Shown piece after piece: positions 1 through 10,560 of a DNA stretch of 64,000 nucleotides. The notes beneath the pieces were generated by a model. It was not told the DNA's origin, did no database searches, and saw nothing but the letters and a program-made list of their open reading frames with translations. Source of the DNA: Cephalopachus bancanus (lineage: Eukaryota; Chordata; Mammalia; Primates; Tarsiidae); assembly GCA_027257055.1 (NCBI GenBank), contig JAPVLO010000122.1:682001-746000 (forward strand), in the 5' to 3' direction. Within the stretch, counting starts at the first letter, position 1. Each line of letters begins with the position of its first letter. Position numbers and translations under genes: made by a program.

Positions 1-970
1 TCCTGTATTGTCATTTCCAGGTTTGAGAAGAATGCTGCTGGTAATTTAATGGGTATTGCATTCAATCTGCAGATTGCCTTGGGTAGGATGGACATCTTAA
101 CAATGTTGATTCTTCTAATCCATGAGCATGGAATATTTTTCCATTTGTTTGTGTCATCTTTGATTTCTTTGAACAGTGTTTGGTAGTTTTCATTGTAAAA
201 CTCTTTCACATCTCTGGTTAGGAAGATGCCAAGGCATTTAATTTTTTGTGGCTATTGTGAATGGGATTGTGCTTTTTATTTGGGTTTCTTCTTGTTTATT
301 GTTGGTGAATAGAAATGAGACTGACTTTTGGTGGTCTTCCTTTTTCAGCTTCCTTAGGTGATTTGTTAGACTGTTAACTTGTGATCTTTCCATTTTCTTC
401 ATGTGTGTTCACAGAGATACGAATTCCACTCTTGGTACTGCTTTCATGGCATCATGGAGATTTTGTAAGATGTTTCTCCATTTCTATTTTTTCCAGGTAT
501 TTAAAAATCTCTTTTGATTTCTGTGTTGACTCAGGAGTTGTTTAACATCATGCTGTTTAGTATTTGTCTTTGTGGGATTTGGGGGAACTTTGTTTGTGTT
601 GATTTTTTTTTTTTTTTTTGAGTTGGAGTCTCACTCTGTCGCCCAGACTGGAGTGCAGTGGCCGCTTCCGGCCACTGCAGCCTCGCCTGCTGGGCTCCGG
701 CAATCCTTCCGCCTCCGCCTTCCGAGTAGCCGGAATTACAGGCATGCGCTACCACGCCCGGCTGATTTTTTGATTTATTGTAGAGATGAGGTCTTGCTGC
801 CCAGGCGGGTCTTGAACCCGCAGGCTCAGGCAATCTACTCACCTCAGCCTCCCAAAGGCGCAAGATTACAGGCTGAGCCACCGAGCCCGGCTGATATTTT
901 TATTCCATTGTGGTCTGAGAAGGGGCATGGCAGAATTTCAATCTTATGGAATTTGTTTATGCTTGCTGAC
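1..970 (-). mobile_element. Young-family L1, ORF2 fragment with internal deletion
   Basis: Antisense L1 ORF2. Bases 1-328 match the same ORF2 interval as 20460-20790 in the large L1 further on, and bases 335-602 plus 892-970 match about 22015-22350 of that copy. About 1.2 kb of the reverse transcriptase region is therefore missing at a junction near 328-335, where both sides share TTTTG. The reading frame is broken by stops. The element is cut by an Alu at 603-891 and continues past the left window edge, so its 3' end is not visible. Confidence 0.85.
603..891 (-). mobile_element. Lineage-specific (tarsier-type) Alu
   Basis: Full-length dimeric Alu in antisense: a T run, then the complement of the lineage head (ends GAGCCCGGC at 891). 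CpG-rich and well preserved in the right arm. It sits inside the L1 ORF2 copy; the L1 sequence resumes at 892 and an imperfect duplication of TGATTTTTT / TGATATTTTT flanks it. Confidence 0.9.
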
Positions 971-2475
971 CTCCCAGGTCTGTGTAAGAGTCATATTCTT
1001 CCTTTGGTTTTTCTTCATTTGTGTAGATTTTCCTCCCTCCTCTTTTTTTATTAACTTCTTTAATTCTGTTGTTCAGTGATGGGGCATAGCATTTATTTCT
1101 GTTTGCTTAATCTCCTATTCTTCCTTATGTAAATCTTCTGGTTTTGTTCAATTCTGAAGTTGGACTAGGGGTGGGTTCCTGTAGTTTTTGCAGTTTTGAG
1201 ATTTAATTAAGGGGGAAGCTCTGATTCACAAGCTATCTGCAGATCCCAGTATCCACTGACAGGTGTATGAGCCCCCTGGAACCCACTTCCCACTGCCTTA
1301 CAATCCATCCAAGCAGAGAGGGTGTCTGTTTGCCTCCTAAAAGCAAAATGAGGTAAGAAAAAGGAAAATAATGGAAAAAGGAAGGAGGAAGATGAAAGGA
1401 AGTTGGAGGGTGAGAAGAAGAAGAGAGAAAACAGACAGGCATACCAACTGACAAATAAACAGAGAAACCAACAAAGACAGATAAAACAAAAAAGACAAAA
1501 ACATACAGACAGAAATACAAACAAACAAAACCTGCACTGTTGATGTACTCTCCCTCAAAATTACCCATACACAAACATAAAATCTAAAAAAAAAAATTAA
1601 TAACAGACACAAAGCAAGAACAAAAATGTAAACAAAAACAGAAAGAAAGTGAGAAGAATGCTAAAACTAAAACAAAGAACAAGCAAGAAGAAAAATAACT
1701 CATTCTTGGTTGTTTCTGTAACTCTAAGTTACTTTTGGCTACAGCCTCTGCCTTAGAGTGTGGCTCTGGTCTCTCCACCCTCAACCCCCATCCCAGTGCA
1801 GGCTGACAGGGTTGCTCTCAGTGTGGATTAAATGTCCCATGGACTACTCTGGGAGGAGAATGGATCAGATCCAGACTTACCCTATGTGCTGCTGCTGTCA
1901 AGTCTCCCACTCAGATCTGATGTGTCTGTACCTGTTACAGCATGGGGGAGGGGTGTCTGTCTCTCCGAGTCCAATGATAGGATAGCCTGTGGGTCCCAAG
2001 ATGGAGGCTGGACAGGGCTGGGTGGGGCAATGCAGGTCTCTGCTTGGTCCCGGGACTGAAAAGACGGCACCCGTTGGTGTCTCATCACCAGTGTTGGAGC
2101 TTTATTCCAGATTTGCATGACCTGCCTTCTCCATGGATGCTCCTGCTTGTGTCTGGTCTGCTGCTGCAGGTGATGGCATGGGCCAGGTGCCAGGTGGTGA
2201 GGGGTGGTTGTTCTCTGCTGCCTCCTCTCTAGAAAGCCTCAAGAATGGCAGATGATCCTGCACACCTGGATCTCTAATCAATATCAGGGTGGTGGTGGGT
2301 TACAGTCACCTCTGGAGAAAAGCCCTGGATGCATGAACCTGAGGCTCCTCTCAGATAGACTATCACTCACACACCAGCTCACACCCATTCGCACAGCCTT
2401 TATGAACACTTGCTTTTGTAGAGACTCTTACAGTCTGACATATTCCATCACCATCTTGCCCAAAAGTCAGTTTTT
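971..2475 (-). mobile_element. Probable L1 5' region (5'UTR and start of ORF1), decayed
   Basis: This stretch joins directly to L1 ORF2 at 970 and contains no recognisable ORF2. Read antisense it ends near 2475 with GGGCAAGATGG, which resembles an L1 5' terminus. It is GC-rich from about 1740 to 2350 and purine-rich on the plus strand at 1345-1700. I infer a long L1 5'UTR fused by deletion to ORF2, but no domain proves this. Confidence 0.4.
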
Positions 2476-2700
2476 TATTTATTTTGAGGATGGAGTTCTT
2501 TATTTCTATTATTTCAGAATAGGCTTTTTTTTTTAAATTGGCCAACTCTGCTACCATTTCATTGAGTTTCATTTCTTATTTCTCTTGATTTCTGTTCATT
2601 TTTGCCATCCAATCTTTGATTTCTGTGGTTATCATCTGGTTAGGTCATTCTGGGAGGTTCCCATTGTTTGTGCTTCAATAGCTGTTTGTTTGGAACTATC
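2476..2700 (-). pseudogene. L1 ORF1-like coiled-coil remnant
   Basis: The antisense strand encodes a short heptad-like stretch rich in Leu, Lys, Ile and Glu (around 2460-2572), as in the N-terminal coiled coil of L1 ORF1 proteins, which trimerise and bind RNA. Stops occur on both sides, no RNA-binding domain follows, and the next bases (below 2476) look like a separate L1 5' end. This is a broken fragment, not a working gene. Chance low-complexity coding is the alternative. Confidence 0.4.
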
Positions 2701-2889
2701 TCTTTAGGACTCTGGGGATTGCCTGTGTTTTTCCATTGATTTTTTCCTCATTATAATATATACCATTTCATCACAGTGGGAGAGGGAGAAGCATTTACTT
2801 CTGCTACTTGTTCCACCCTGTGGCAGATTACCGCAATTGCAGGTTCTTTCTCCCTCTGCTAAACTAGTCAAATCAGTTTTCAGCCCCTG

Positions 2890-3605
2890 TTGCACTGGGA
2901 GGAGGTGAACTGACCCATCTTAGAATTGCTTACCCCTCTCCTTTACTGAGCAGAGCCTCTGACTCTGGCCAAGCCTGGATTAAAGTAGGAGGGTTGGGGT
3001 ACCTGGGATTCCAACCTGCTGCTGCTTTCTGATCTCTGTGTATAAAAAGGGACCCCTGCTTGGTGCAGGGTGTATCTGTGACTGAGTACCTACTCTCTGC
3101 CCTGCTTGGCATGAGAGGCACCAGTATGCTTCTCCACTAGCTACCAGCAGCAGGCATGCCAGGGAGATTCACTCTGCAGATGATTCTCTTCCTGCCTGGG
3201 AACAGGCTGGTGGGCAGGCCCTGTTTCCCATTTCACTTGGGCTCCAGTTGCCCCCCTGATATGTCCCAATCAAAGCTCCTTCTGCATGGCATTGATGGCT
3301 CATGGATGGCTGGGAAGGAGTGAACTGACTTGAAACATCTTAGAATCACTCACCCCTCTTTTTCACTGAGCAGAGCTTACAACTTTGTTTGAGCTTGAAA
3401 CAGGGCAGGGAATGGGGTGTCCAGACTTCCATGTCTGCTGTTGTTTTCTGGTCTCTGTGAGCTCTGAGATCTCTGCTGGGTGCTGTATGTATTGCCCATC
3501 CAAAAGTTTTCAGGATTTTTCCACCATTTGGTGATTGGTTTCCAACTCTCTGACTTGCTAGGCAAGAGAGGTGCCAGTTTGCTGCTCCACCTTGGCCATC
3601 CTGGA
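2890..3605 (-). repeat. Two tandem L1 5'UTR-like units
   Basis: Two diverged direct copies begin at about 2894 and 3321, a period near 427 bases. Both share GAACTGA, CATCTTAGAAT, TTACTGAGCAGAGC or its variant, then TTCTGGTCTCTGTG-like text and a GCATGAGAGG/GCAAGAGAGG-TGCCAGT motif. The block ends at 3605 with CTTGGCCATCCTGG, the complement of a GG...CCAAG start typical of L1 5' ends. Repeated 5'UTR units act as promoters in several mammalian L1 families; that role here is inferred. Confidence 0.55.
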
Positions 3606-6377
3606 CCTTACCCCATCAAGTATTTATCCCAGGAATACAAGAATAGTTCAACATATTCAAATCAATAAGTGTGACACATCACAGCAATAGAATGAGGGAC
3701 AAAAATCATATGTTCATTTGTACAGATGTAAAAAAAAAAAAAGTACTTGAACTGGGCTCGGTGGCTCAGTCTGTAATCCTGCGTTTGGGAGGCTGAGGTG
3801 AGTGGATTGCCTGCGTCTGTGGATTCAAGACCCGCCTAGGCAACTTGGCGAGACCTCATCTATACAATAAATAAAAAAATTAGCCAGGTGTGGTAGCGCA
3901 TGCCTGTAGTTCCAGCTACTTGGAAGGCTGAGGAGGAAGGATTGCCGGAGCCCAGCAGGTCGAGGTTGCAGTGGCCGGGAGCAGCCATTGCACTCCAGTC
4001 TGGGCAACAGAGTGAGACTCCAACTCAAAAAAAAAGTACTTGATAAAATTCAGCATTCTTCATAATAAGAAAAACCTCAACAAACTAATTATAGAAGGAG
4101 TGTACCTCAACACAATGAAGGCCATATATAATAAACCCACAGTTAACATTACACAGAAAAGCTTTCAGTGTTTCTTTTAAGAACTGGAACAAGACAAGGA
4201 TGCCCACTCACACTACTCTTATTCAACATAGAACTGAAAGTCCTGGCCAGAGTATTAAGACAAGAAAAAGAAATCAGGGACATCTAAATTGAAAAGGAGG
4301 AAGTCAAACTGTCCCTGTTAGCAGACAACATTATTTTATGTACAGAAGGTTCTAAAAGTTTTACCAGAAACTCTAAGAACCATTAAACAAATTCAGTAAA
4401 GTTACAGAAAACAAAATTAAAATACAAGAATCAATAGCATTTTTATACACTGAAAATGAACTAGAAGAAAAAGAAATCAAGAATGCCATTTCATTTACAA
4501 TAGCTACAAAAAAATTCCTAGCAATAAAATTTAACCAAGGGTGTGAAAGCCCTTTATGTGGAAAATTATAAAACAATGATTAAATAAATTGGAGTCACCA
4601 AAAAAATGGAAAGACATCTCATGTTAATGAGTTGAAAAAATTAATATTGTGAAAATAACTATACTACCTAGAGTGATCTACAGGTTCAATGCAATCTCTA
4701 TATATAAAAAAAACACTAACGACAGTCTTCACAGAAAGAGAAAAAACAATCCTAAAACTCATGTGGAATCACAAAAGATCTCAAATAGCCTAAGTAAGAC
4801 AAACAAACAAAAAAGCATAGCTGAAGGTATCACACTTTCTGATGTCAATATATACATCAAAGGTATAGTAATCAAAACAGTGTGGTACTGGCATAAAAAC
4901 AGACACATAGACCAATGAAACAGAATAGAGAACCCAGAAATAAATTCACATATTTACAGCAACAGGCTTTCGACAAAAGCACTAAGGAAATCCCATGTGG
5001 AAAAAACCAGTTGCTTCAATAAATGGTACTGGGAAAACTGAATATCTATATGTAGAAAAATAAAACTAGATTCTTATCTCTCATTAAATACAAAAATCAA
5101 ATAAAAAAGGATTAAATACTGAAATGTAAGACTTAAAACTACTAGAAGAAAACATTGGGGAAATTCTTCAGGACACTAGTATGAGTAAAGATATTTTGGG
5201 TAAGACCTCAAAAGTACAGTCAACAAAGACAAAAATAGACAAAAAGGATTATATCAAGCTAAATAGCTTTTGTACAGCAAAGGAAGTAGTCAACACAGTG
5301 AAATGAAGAGAACCAGTTGAATGGGAGAAAATATATGCAAGCTCTCCATCTAACAGGGATTAATAATCAGAATGTATAAGGAAGTTAAACAACTCAATAG
5401 CAGAAAAACAAACAATCCTATTAAAAAGTGGGCAAATGATCTAATAAACATTTCTCAAAAGGAGATGTATAAATGGCCAATAGGCATATGAAAAAATATT
5501 CACTATCACTAATCATTAGAGAAAGTGAACATTAAAACCACAACGAAATATTATATCACTCCCGTTAAAATAGCTAATATATATATATATATAAACCCAG
5601 AATGATGCTGGCAAGGATGTGGAGAAAAGGAAATACTAGTATACTGCTAGAGAGGATGTAATTTAGTAACAGCCACTATGGAAAACAGTATGGAATTTCC
5701 TCAAAAAACTAAACATAGATCTTCCATATAATTCAGCAATCCCTTTGCTGGGTATATATCCAAAAGAAAGAAAATCCATATACCAAGGAAATATCTTCAT
5801 AACCATAGTCATTGCAGCACTATTCACAATTGCCAAAATATGAAATCAAGTGTCCATAAATGAATGAATAAAGAATATGTTGTGTATATACATGATGGAA
5901 TATGATTCGGCCCTAGGAAAGAATGAAATTTTGTCATTTGCAGCAACAGAGGGAGCACAAGGTCGTTATGTTTAGTGAAATAAACCAGGCATCCATAAAA
6001 ACAAACATTGCATGTTCTCACTTATGAGAGAGCTAAAACTGAATCTCATGGAGGTAGAGAGTAGGATGGTTGGTATCAGTGACTGAGAAGGAGGGTGGGG
6101 ATGAGGACAGGTTGATTAATACAGAAACACAGTTAGAAGGAATAAGTTCTAGTGTTTGATAATACAGTGGGGTGACTATAGTTAACACAAATTTATTGTA
6201 TATACCAAAATAGCTACAAGAGAAGATTTGAAATGTTCCCAACACAAAGAAATAATAAATCACTGAAGTGATGTACATCCTAATGACTCTGATTTGATAA
6301 TTACATATTGCATTCATGTATCAAAATATCATACAGAACCCATAAATATATGCAGTTGTTATGCATCAATAAAAAAG
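3606..6377 (+). mobile_element. Old sense-strand L1, ORF2 RT to 3' end
   Basis: The plus strand carries degenerate ORF2: palm region at about 4180-4340 (text corresponding to the YADD-type catalytic loop lies near 4318-4335, mutated), a long C-terminal region, and an L1MA-like 3' section with TTCTCACTTATGAG. It ends at about 6377 after ATGCATCAATAAAAAA. Many stops and indels make it non-functional. A lineage Alu interrupts it at 3751-4030. Much more diverged than the young L1 copies. Confidence 0.8.
3751..4030 (+). mobile_element. Lineage-specific Alu with 13-bp target duplication
   Basis: Dimeric Alu of the young lineage (CTGGGCTCGG start, right arm CAGTGGCCGGGAGCAGCC). It is flanked by AAAAAGTACTTGA at 3738-3750 and 4031-4043, so it inserted by normal L1-type target-primed integration into the old L1. 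Confidence 0.95.
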
Positions 6378-6384
6378 CAATTTC

Positions 6385-6955
6385 CTAAAGATGGAGTTGG
6401 TTCTTTGAGAAGGAATAAAAGTACTAAGTGTTTCTATACCTAATAACAAAGCTTTAAAATATATAAAGTGAAAACCAATATAACTGCAAGAAGAAATAGA
6501 CAAATCTCCAATTATAACTTTCAAAACTTCTAACTCAGTAATTAATAGGATAAGTAGAGAAAATTTTAAAAATCAATATGGATATAGAAGACTGGACCAA
6601 TGCTATCAACCAACTTGACCTAGTTGAATGCATTTAGAGGGCATTTCACCTAGAAATCGCAGAATACACATTCTTTACACAGTCTATTTACCAGGATAAA
6701 CCATATTCTGCAGCATAAAACAAATCTCAATAAGTTTAAAAGGACACACACAAAGCATGTTCTCTGATCATAATAGAATTAAATAAGAACTCAACAAAAG
6801 AAAGATTTCTGGAAAATCTTCAAATCTGAAGAACATACCCCTAAATGAGTTAAAGAATAAATCAGAAGGAAAATTAGAAAGTATTTAAAACCAAATGAAA
6901 ATAAAATCATAGCCTATCAAAAAGCAGACAAGGAAGGATTACAATGAGTTATAAA
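6385..6955 (+). mobile_element. Old L1 ORF2 endonuclease-region fragment
   Basis: Plus-strand text resembles the ORF2 endonuclease region of old L1s (AGAAATAGACAAATCTCC, ATAGAAGACTGGACCAATGC, GTTCTCTGATCATAATAGAATTAAA). The first 30 bases look like a piece from further downstream in ORF2, so the fragment is rearranged. It follows the 3' end of another L1 and is a separate, heavily mutated insertion. Confidence 0.65.
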
Positions 6956-7430
6956 GGGTCCCAAAAAAGTTTTGAGGGTAATGATGGTTATATTCATTAC
7001 CTTAATTATGATGTTATTCTTTTTCTAAAAAACATTTTTTATTTTAAAACTGTGGGGTACAGTTAAGGGTTAGGTATACAAATATGCATTGTGCAGGTAC
7101 CCTTGTTGATGAGGTGTGCCCTCCCATCCCCAGACAGATATCGACTACCGTTAATCCCGCCTCCCTTCCCCTCCCTGCCCCCCCATAGTTTCTCGCCACT
7201 GTCATTCCTTTTCTTATAGTGTTACGATAGTTGTTCAAGGTCCACTTATGAGTGAGAATATGTGATACTCAGATCTTTGTTTCTGTGAGAGATCACTCAG
7301 TATTATAAACTCTTGAGAGTGAGGATTTCATGGGTTTATACAAATATCAAAAATCAAACTGTGCACTCGAAATATATAAAGTTTATTGTATGTCACTTAT
7401 ACCTCCACAAAGTAGTCACCAAAAAATGTC
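6956..7430 (+). mobile_element. L1M 3'-end, split by a younger L1
   Basis: Two parts, 6956-7020 and 7311-7430, join into the typical 3' end of an old mammalian L1 (TTTGAGGGTAATGATGG, then AACTGTGCACTCGAAATATATAAAG and TTTATTGTATGTCACTTATACCTC). The interruption is the antisense young L1 tail. Confidence 0.65.
7021..7310 (-). mobile_element. Young-family L1 3' tail, 5'-truncated
   Basis: Antisense 3'UTR of the young L1: GTGGGGTACAGTTAAGGGTTAGG at 7051 on, a C-rich tract at 7164-7187, and the start of the ORF2 3' end (GAGTGAGAATATGTGATACTC). Truncated after about 290 bases. Confidence 0.85.
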
Positions 7431-7657
7431 TTCAAAAAAGTTGACAGATATCTCAAAAGGAAAATAATCCAGAAAAATAATGTAATATTTTTCTTAATTA
7501 ACCATCCTGATACATCTCTAAAGTACTTTTTTCCTCAAAATCTTTACTGAATACTCTTTAATTGCCTTTTTCTATGACAAAAGTTTTATAATATTATTTT
7601 CTACAGAGAAAATAAAAATAATTTAACCTTTTCTTTATCACTGTTAATCAAAGTTGG
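7431..7657. other. AT-rich unique stretch
   Basis: Between two young L1 tails. No repeat, RNA or coding signal recognised. Confidence 0.5.
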
Positions 7658-8165
7658 ATTTTTTTTTAAATTTATTTTTTATTATGAAGTTGTGGGGTAC
7701 AGTTAAGGGTTAGGTATACAATTGCGTTTCATTCAGGCACCCTGTTGATATGGGGTGTTTCCCCGTTCCCAGATAGATATTTGCTACTGTTAATCCCATC
7801 TCCCTCCCCCCACCATAGTTTCCCAGTACGGTCAGTCATTTTCATATAGTATTGCATTGGATGTTTAAGGTCTATTATATGAGTTAGAACATGTGATACT
7901 CACATCTTTGTTTCTGTGCGAGGTCACTCAGTATTATAGACTCTAGTTCCATCCAGGTTGCTGCGAAATTCATGATTTGTTCTTTTTTATGGCTGCGTAG
8001 TATTCCATCGTGTATATGTACCACATTTTTTTAATCCAGTCCTCTTTTGACAGGCAGCATGGCTGTTTCCAGGTTCTTGCTATTGTGAACAATGCTGCGA
8101 TAAACATGCGTGTGCAGGTATCTTTTTTATAGAGTGATTTGTGTTCCTCAGGATATATTCCCAGT
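7658..8165 (-). mobile_element. Young-family L1 3' end, 5'-truncated
   Basis: Antisense 3'UTR with the same GTGGGGTACAG core and C-tract (7799-7815), followed by the ORF2 C-terminal coding region up to GGATATATTCCCAGTA. It matches 18985-19466 and 47762-48252 base for base over long runs. No clean target duplication was found. Confidence 0.88.
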
Positions 8166-8439
8166 ATTTATTATTTATAGTTCAGGAAAGTTTCAAACTT
8201 TTATTTTATTGATGGAAATTATGCATCCTGCTTTGGTATCATCAGATGTTATCAGGATAATGTGAGTCAGATACACTAAAATATGATATACTAGGATGCA
8301 AAAACATGTTTTCATCTACAGATGCATTTCCTATTTTTAATGCTGCTCTTGTATTGTGCCCTACCAACACAAGAATGTTAGCAGATTCTATTTTGTGCAA
8401 TTCCAACTGTATATGCTGCATTTTAGTGTGTAATTTCTG
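8166..8439. other. Unique AT-rich stretch
   Basis: No recognisable repeat or coding signal before the L2 piece that begins about 8440. Confidence 0.4.
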
Positions 8440-8580
8440 AGGTCCTATAGGTGCCAGGCACTATTCTGATTGCTTCAGCTATAACAGTGAGTGAGATTGG
8501 ACAAAAATCTTTGTCCTCATGGAGTTTACATTTTAATGACAGAAAACAGAAAATAAACTAATAAAAGTCAACATATATAG
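8440..8580 (-). mobile_element. L2 LINE 3' part, antisense (piece 1 of 5)
   Basis: Text such as GTGCCAGGCACTATTCTGATTG and CCTCATGGAGTTTACATTTTAATG is the complement of the L2 3' region. The same L2 continues collinearly at 9149, 10023, 10489 and 11190 after younger insertions. Confidence 0.7.
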
Positions 8581-9148
8581 TACGGGGGGGGGACCAAAAA
8601 TCACGGAATTTATTTATTTAGAAATTGTGTATTTATTCTTACATATTTAAACTTCAGTCACCTTCAAAGTACTCTTCATTTGATACAATACACCTATCAA
8701 GATGCTTTTTCCTCTGCTCAAAACAGTTTTTGAACTCAACAATTTGATGCCTTTTAGTGCTTCTACTGTTTTTTGTTTCACCTCTTCCACATTGGTAAAA
8801 TGTTTCCCTTTGAGGATTTTTTCATCCAGGAAAACAAAAAAAACTTGCTGAGGGAGAGATCTGGTGAATAGCGAATGTTGAGCATTGGGGTCATGCTGTT
8901 TTTGTCAAAAACTGCCAAATACTCAGTGCAGTGTGGACAACTAGATGCATTGTCATGGTGGAAGAACCAGTTACCTGTTTGCCACAACTTGTGACATTGC
9001 TTCCACAAGTCATGATGTAACCTTCTCAAAACTTACAGATAAAAATTTGGTTGACCAATTGATCAGGAAGAACAAATTCCAAGTGTGCTGCAAGGGGTCT
9101 GCCCTCCAAAAGATAATTCTGATTTGGGGGAAGGGGTCCCCCCTCGTG
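8581..9148 (-). mobile_element. Mariner-type DNA transposon, internally deleted
   Basis: The left end (TAC followed by eight G and ACCAAAAATCACGGAATT) and the right end (the complement of GGGGGGACC...CAAATCA-GAATT, at 9121-9148) form imperfect inverted repeats. The antisense strand at 8778-9029 encodes the C-terminal half of a mariner transposase. HHDNA and YSPDL motifs carry the second and third catalytic acidic residues, about 30 residues apart, and are followed by FFLF. The N-terminal DNA-binding half and the first catalytic Asp are absent, so it cannot transpose itself. It splits the L2. Confidence 0.8.
8778..9029 (-). pseudogene. Mariner transposase C-terminal fragment
   Basis: An 83-residue antisense open frame with the DDE/D-type catalytic core of the IS630-Tc1-mariner superfamily: HHDNA near residue 25 and YSPDL near residue 54. 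The parent enzyme cuts and pastes DNA at TA sites. Here the frame stops early after KRN-type basic residues; the tail homologous to the mariner C-terminus continues below 8778 in another frame, showing a frameshift or stop. Non-functional relic. Confidence 0.75.
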
Positions 9149-9541
9149 TGTTATATTGTTGAGTACCATGGTGTAAAATAATGTAGAAAATGAGAATGAG
9201 AGTTCAGTTTTATACAAATATTTCTGGGGATACCTCACTGAGTAGGTGACTTTTGAGGCAAGATCGGAAGAAGCTAAGGGGTGAGCTATGGACGTATCTA
9301 GAGGGAATGTGTTTCATATAGAGGGACAGCAGGTGCACAGGCCTGTAACTGGCATGTGCATGCAGTGCTGAGGAAAAGAGTAGCTTCAGGGGAGTGAGAA
9401 ATGTGAGAGCAGTAGGAGGGGAAATCAGAGTGGTGAAGTGGTCAGATTGTGGGAGAGTGTAGTTTCTACTCAGGGTGAGAAGGGAATCTTTGGAAGATTT
9501 TGAGCAGAGAGGTGACATGATTTGATGAGTATCTTAACATG
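9149..9541 (-). mobile_element. L2 LINE, antisense (piece 2 of 5)
   Basis: Complement of L2: GGTGACTTTTGAGGCAAG, AGAGGGACAGCAGGTGCACAGG and GAGCAGAGAGGTGACATGAT are the usual reverse-strand L2 phrases. Confidence 0.75.
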
Positions 9542-9546
9542 ATCAT

Positions 9547-10022
9547 TGTAGTAGGTTGGAGAGTGGCCCTAAAAGATATGTCTAAGTCTTACCCCCAAGT
9601 ATCTGTGAATGTGACATCTGGAAGTAGGATCTTTGCAGATGTAATTACGTTGAGAATCTCAATGTGAGCTCATACTGGATTCAGGGTGGGCTCTAAATTC
9701 AATGACCAGTGTTCTTCTGAGATGAGTGAACATCTTAACACTCAGAAGCACAGAGAAGAAGAGAATGCGAAGAGAGAGTCAGGCATTGGAGTGATGCATC
9801 TACAGAATCAAGAGAATGCAAGGTTTGCTAGCAACCACCAGAAGCTAAGAGAGAGGTGTGAAACATCTAGATTTTTCCTCAAGAGCTTCTAGAAGAAGCC
9901 AACCCTGCCAATACCTTGATTTCAGATTTCTGGCCTACAGAATTATGAGAGAATAAATTTCTGTTGTTTTAATCCACTAAATTTGCAGTAATTTATTACA
10001 GCAGCCCTCATTAACTAATTCA
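9547..10022 (+). mobile_element. ERVL-MaLR-type solo LTR (MLT-like)
   Basis: Begins TG and ends CA and is flanked by a 5-bp duplication ATCAT at 9542-9546 and 10023-10027, as expected for a MaLR LTR. Body phrases match MLT1-like LTRs: TTGCAGATGTAATTACGTTGAG, GCAACCACCAGAAGCTAAGAG, GAATAAATTTCTGTTGTTTTAA and TTATTACAGCAGCCC near the 3' end. It contains the AATAAA signal. Solo LTR with no internal retroviral genes. Subfamily not assigned. Confidence 0.8.
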
Positions 10023-10179
10023 ATCATGTTGGCTTCTGTATGGAAAACTGACTTTTGGGGAAGCAAAGGAAACCCGTGAGGAAGCTATTGCGATAATCCA
10101 GGTGAGACCTGGTGCTTAGACCAGAATGATGCAGGGAAGTAGGAAGAAGCAATAAAGTCCTGGAAAACTTTTAAAGGTC
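10023..10179 (-). mobile_element. L2 LINE, antisense (piece 3 of 5)
   Basis: Resumes L2 directly after the LTR target duplication; GGAAGCTATTGCGATAATCCAGG is the complement of the L2 phrase for one-in-many-copies text ACTGCAATAGCCTCC. Confidence 0.75.
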
Positions 10180-10485
10180 AACTGGACATGGTGGCTCATG
10201 CCTGTAATCCCTGACTTTGGGAGGCTAGGGCGGGAGGATTGCTTGAGGTCAGGAATTTGAGACCAACCTGGGCAAAATGGTGAGACCTCGTCTCTACAGA
10301 AAATAATTAGCCAGGTGTGGTGGTGAACACTTGTAGTCTCAGCTACCTGGGAGGTTGAGGTGGAAGCCTGGCTTAAGCCCAGGAGTAGAAGGCTGCATGA
10401 GCTGAGACTGCATTACTGCACTCCAGCCTGGATGACAAAATGAGATCCCATCTGAAGAAAAACACAAATAAAAAAAAGAAATATT
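10180..10485 (+). mobile_element. AluJ
   Basis: Old dimeric Alu with two arms, a middle A-rich linker and a degenerate A tail, inserted in the L2. Confidence 0.88.
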
Positions 10486-10560
10486 TTAATGGTAGAACTG
10501 AGAGGATTTGTTGGCAAGTTGGAAGCAGGGTATGACAGAAAGAAATTTTGTAGGAGGGTG
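10486..10560 (-). mobile_element. L2 LINE, antisense (piece 4 of 5)
   Basis: TGGTAGAACTGAGAGGATTTG and the following text continue the L2 after the AluJ. Confidence 0.6.

Noticed and set aside
572..1054. 160-codon open frame
   Set aside because: Translated antisense Alu plus flanking L1; a common artefact.
1207..1784. Overlapping Phe/Cys-rich frames
   Set aside because: They reflect the purine-rich strand of probable L1 5'UTR, not membrane proteins.
3600..6377. Twin-primed (5'-inverted) single L1 spanning the antisense 5' block and the sense ORF2
   Set aside because: The sense part is much more diverged and of an older type than the antisense block, so one event is unlikely.
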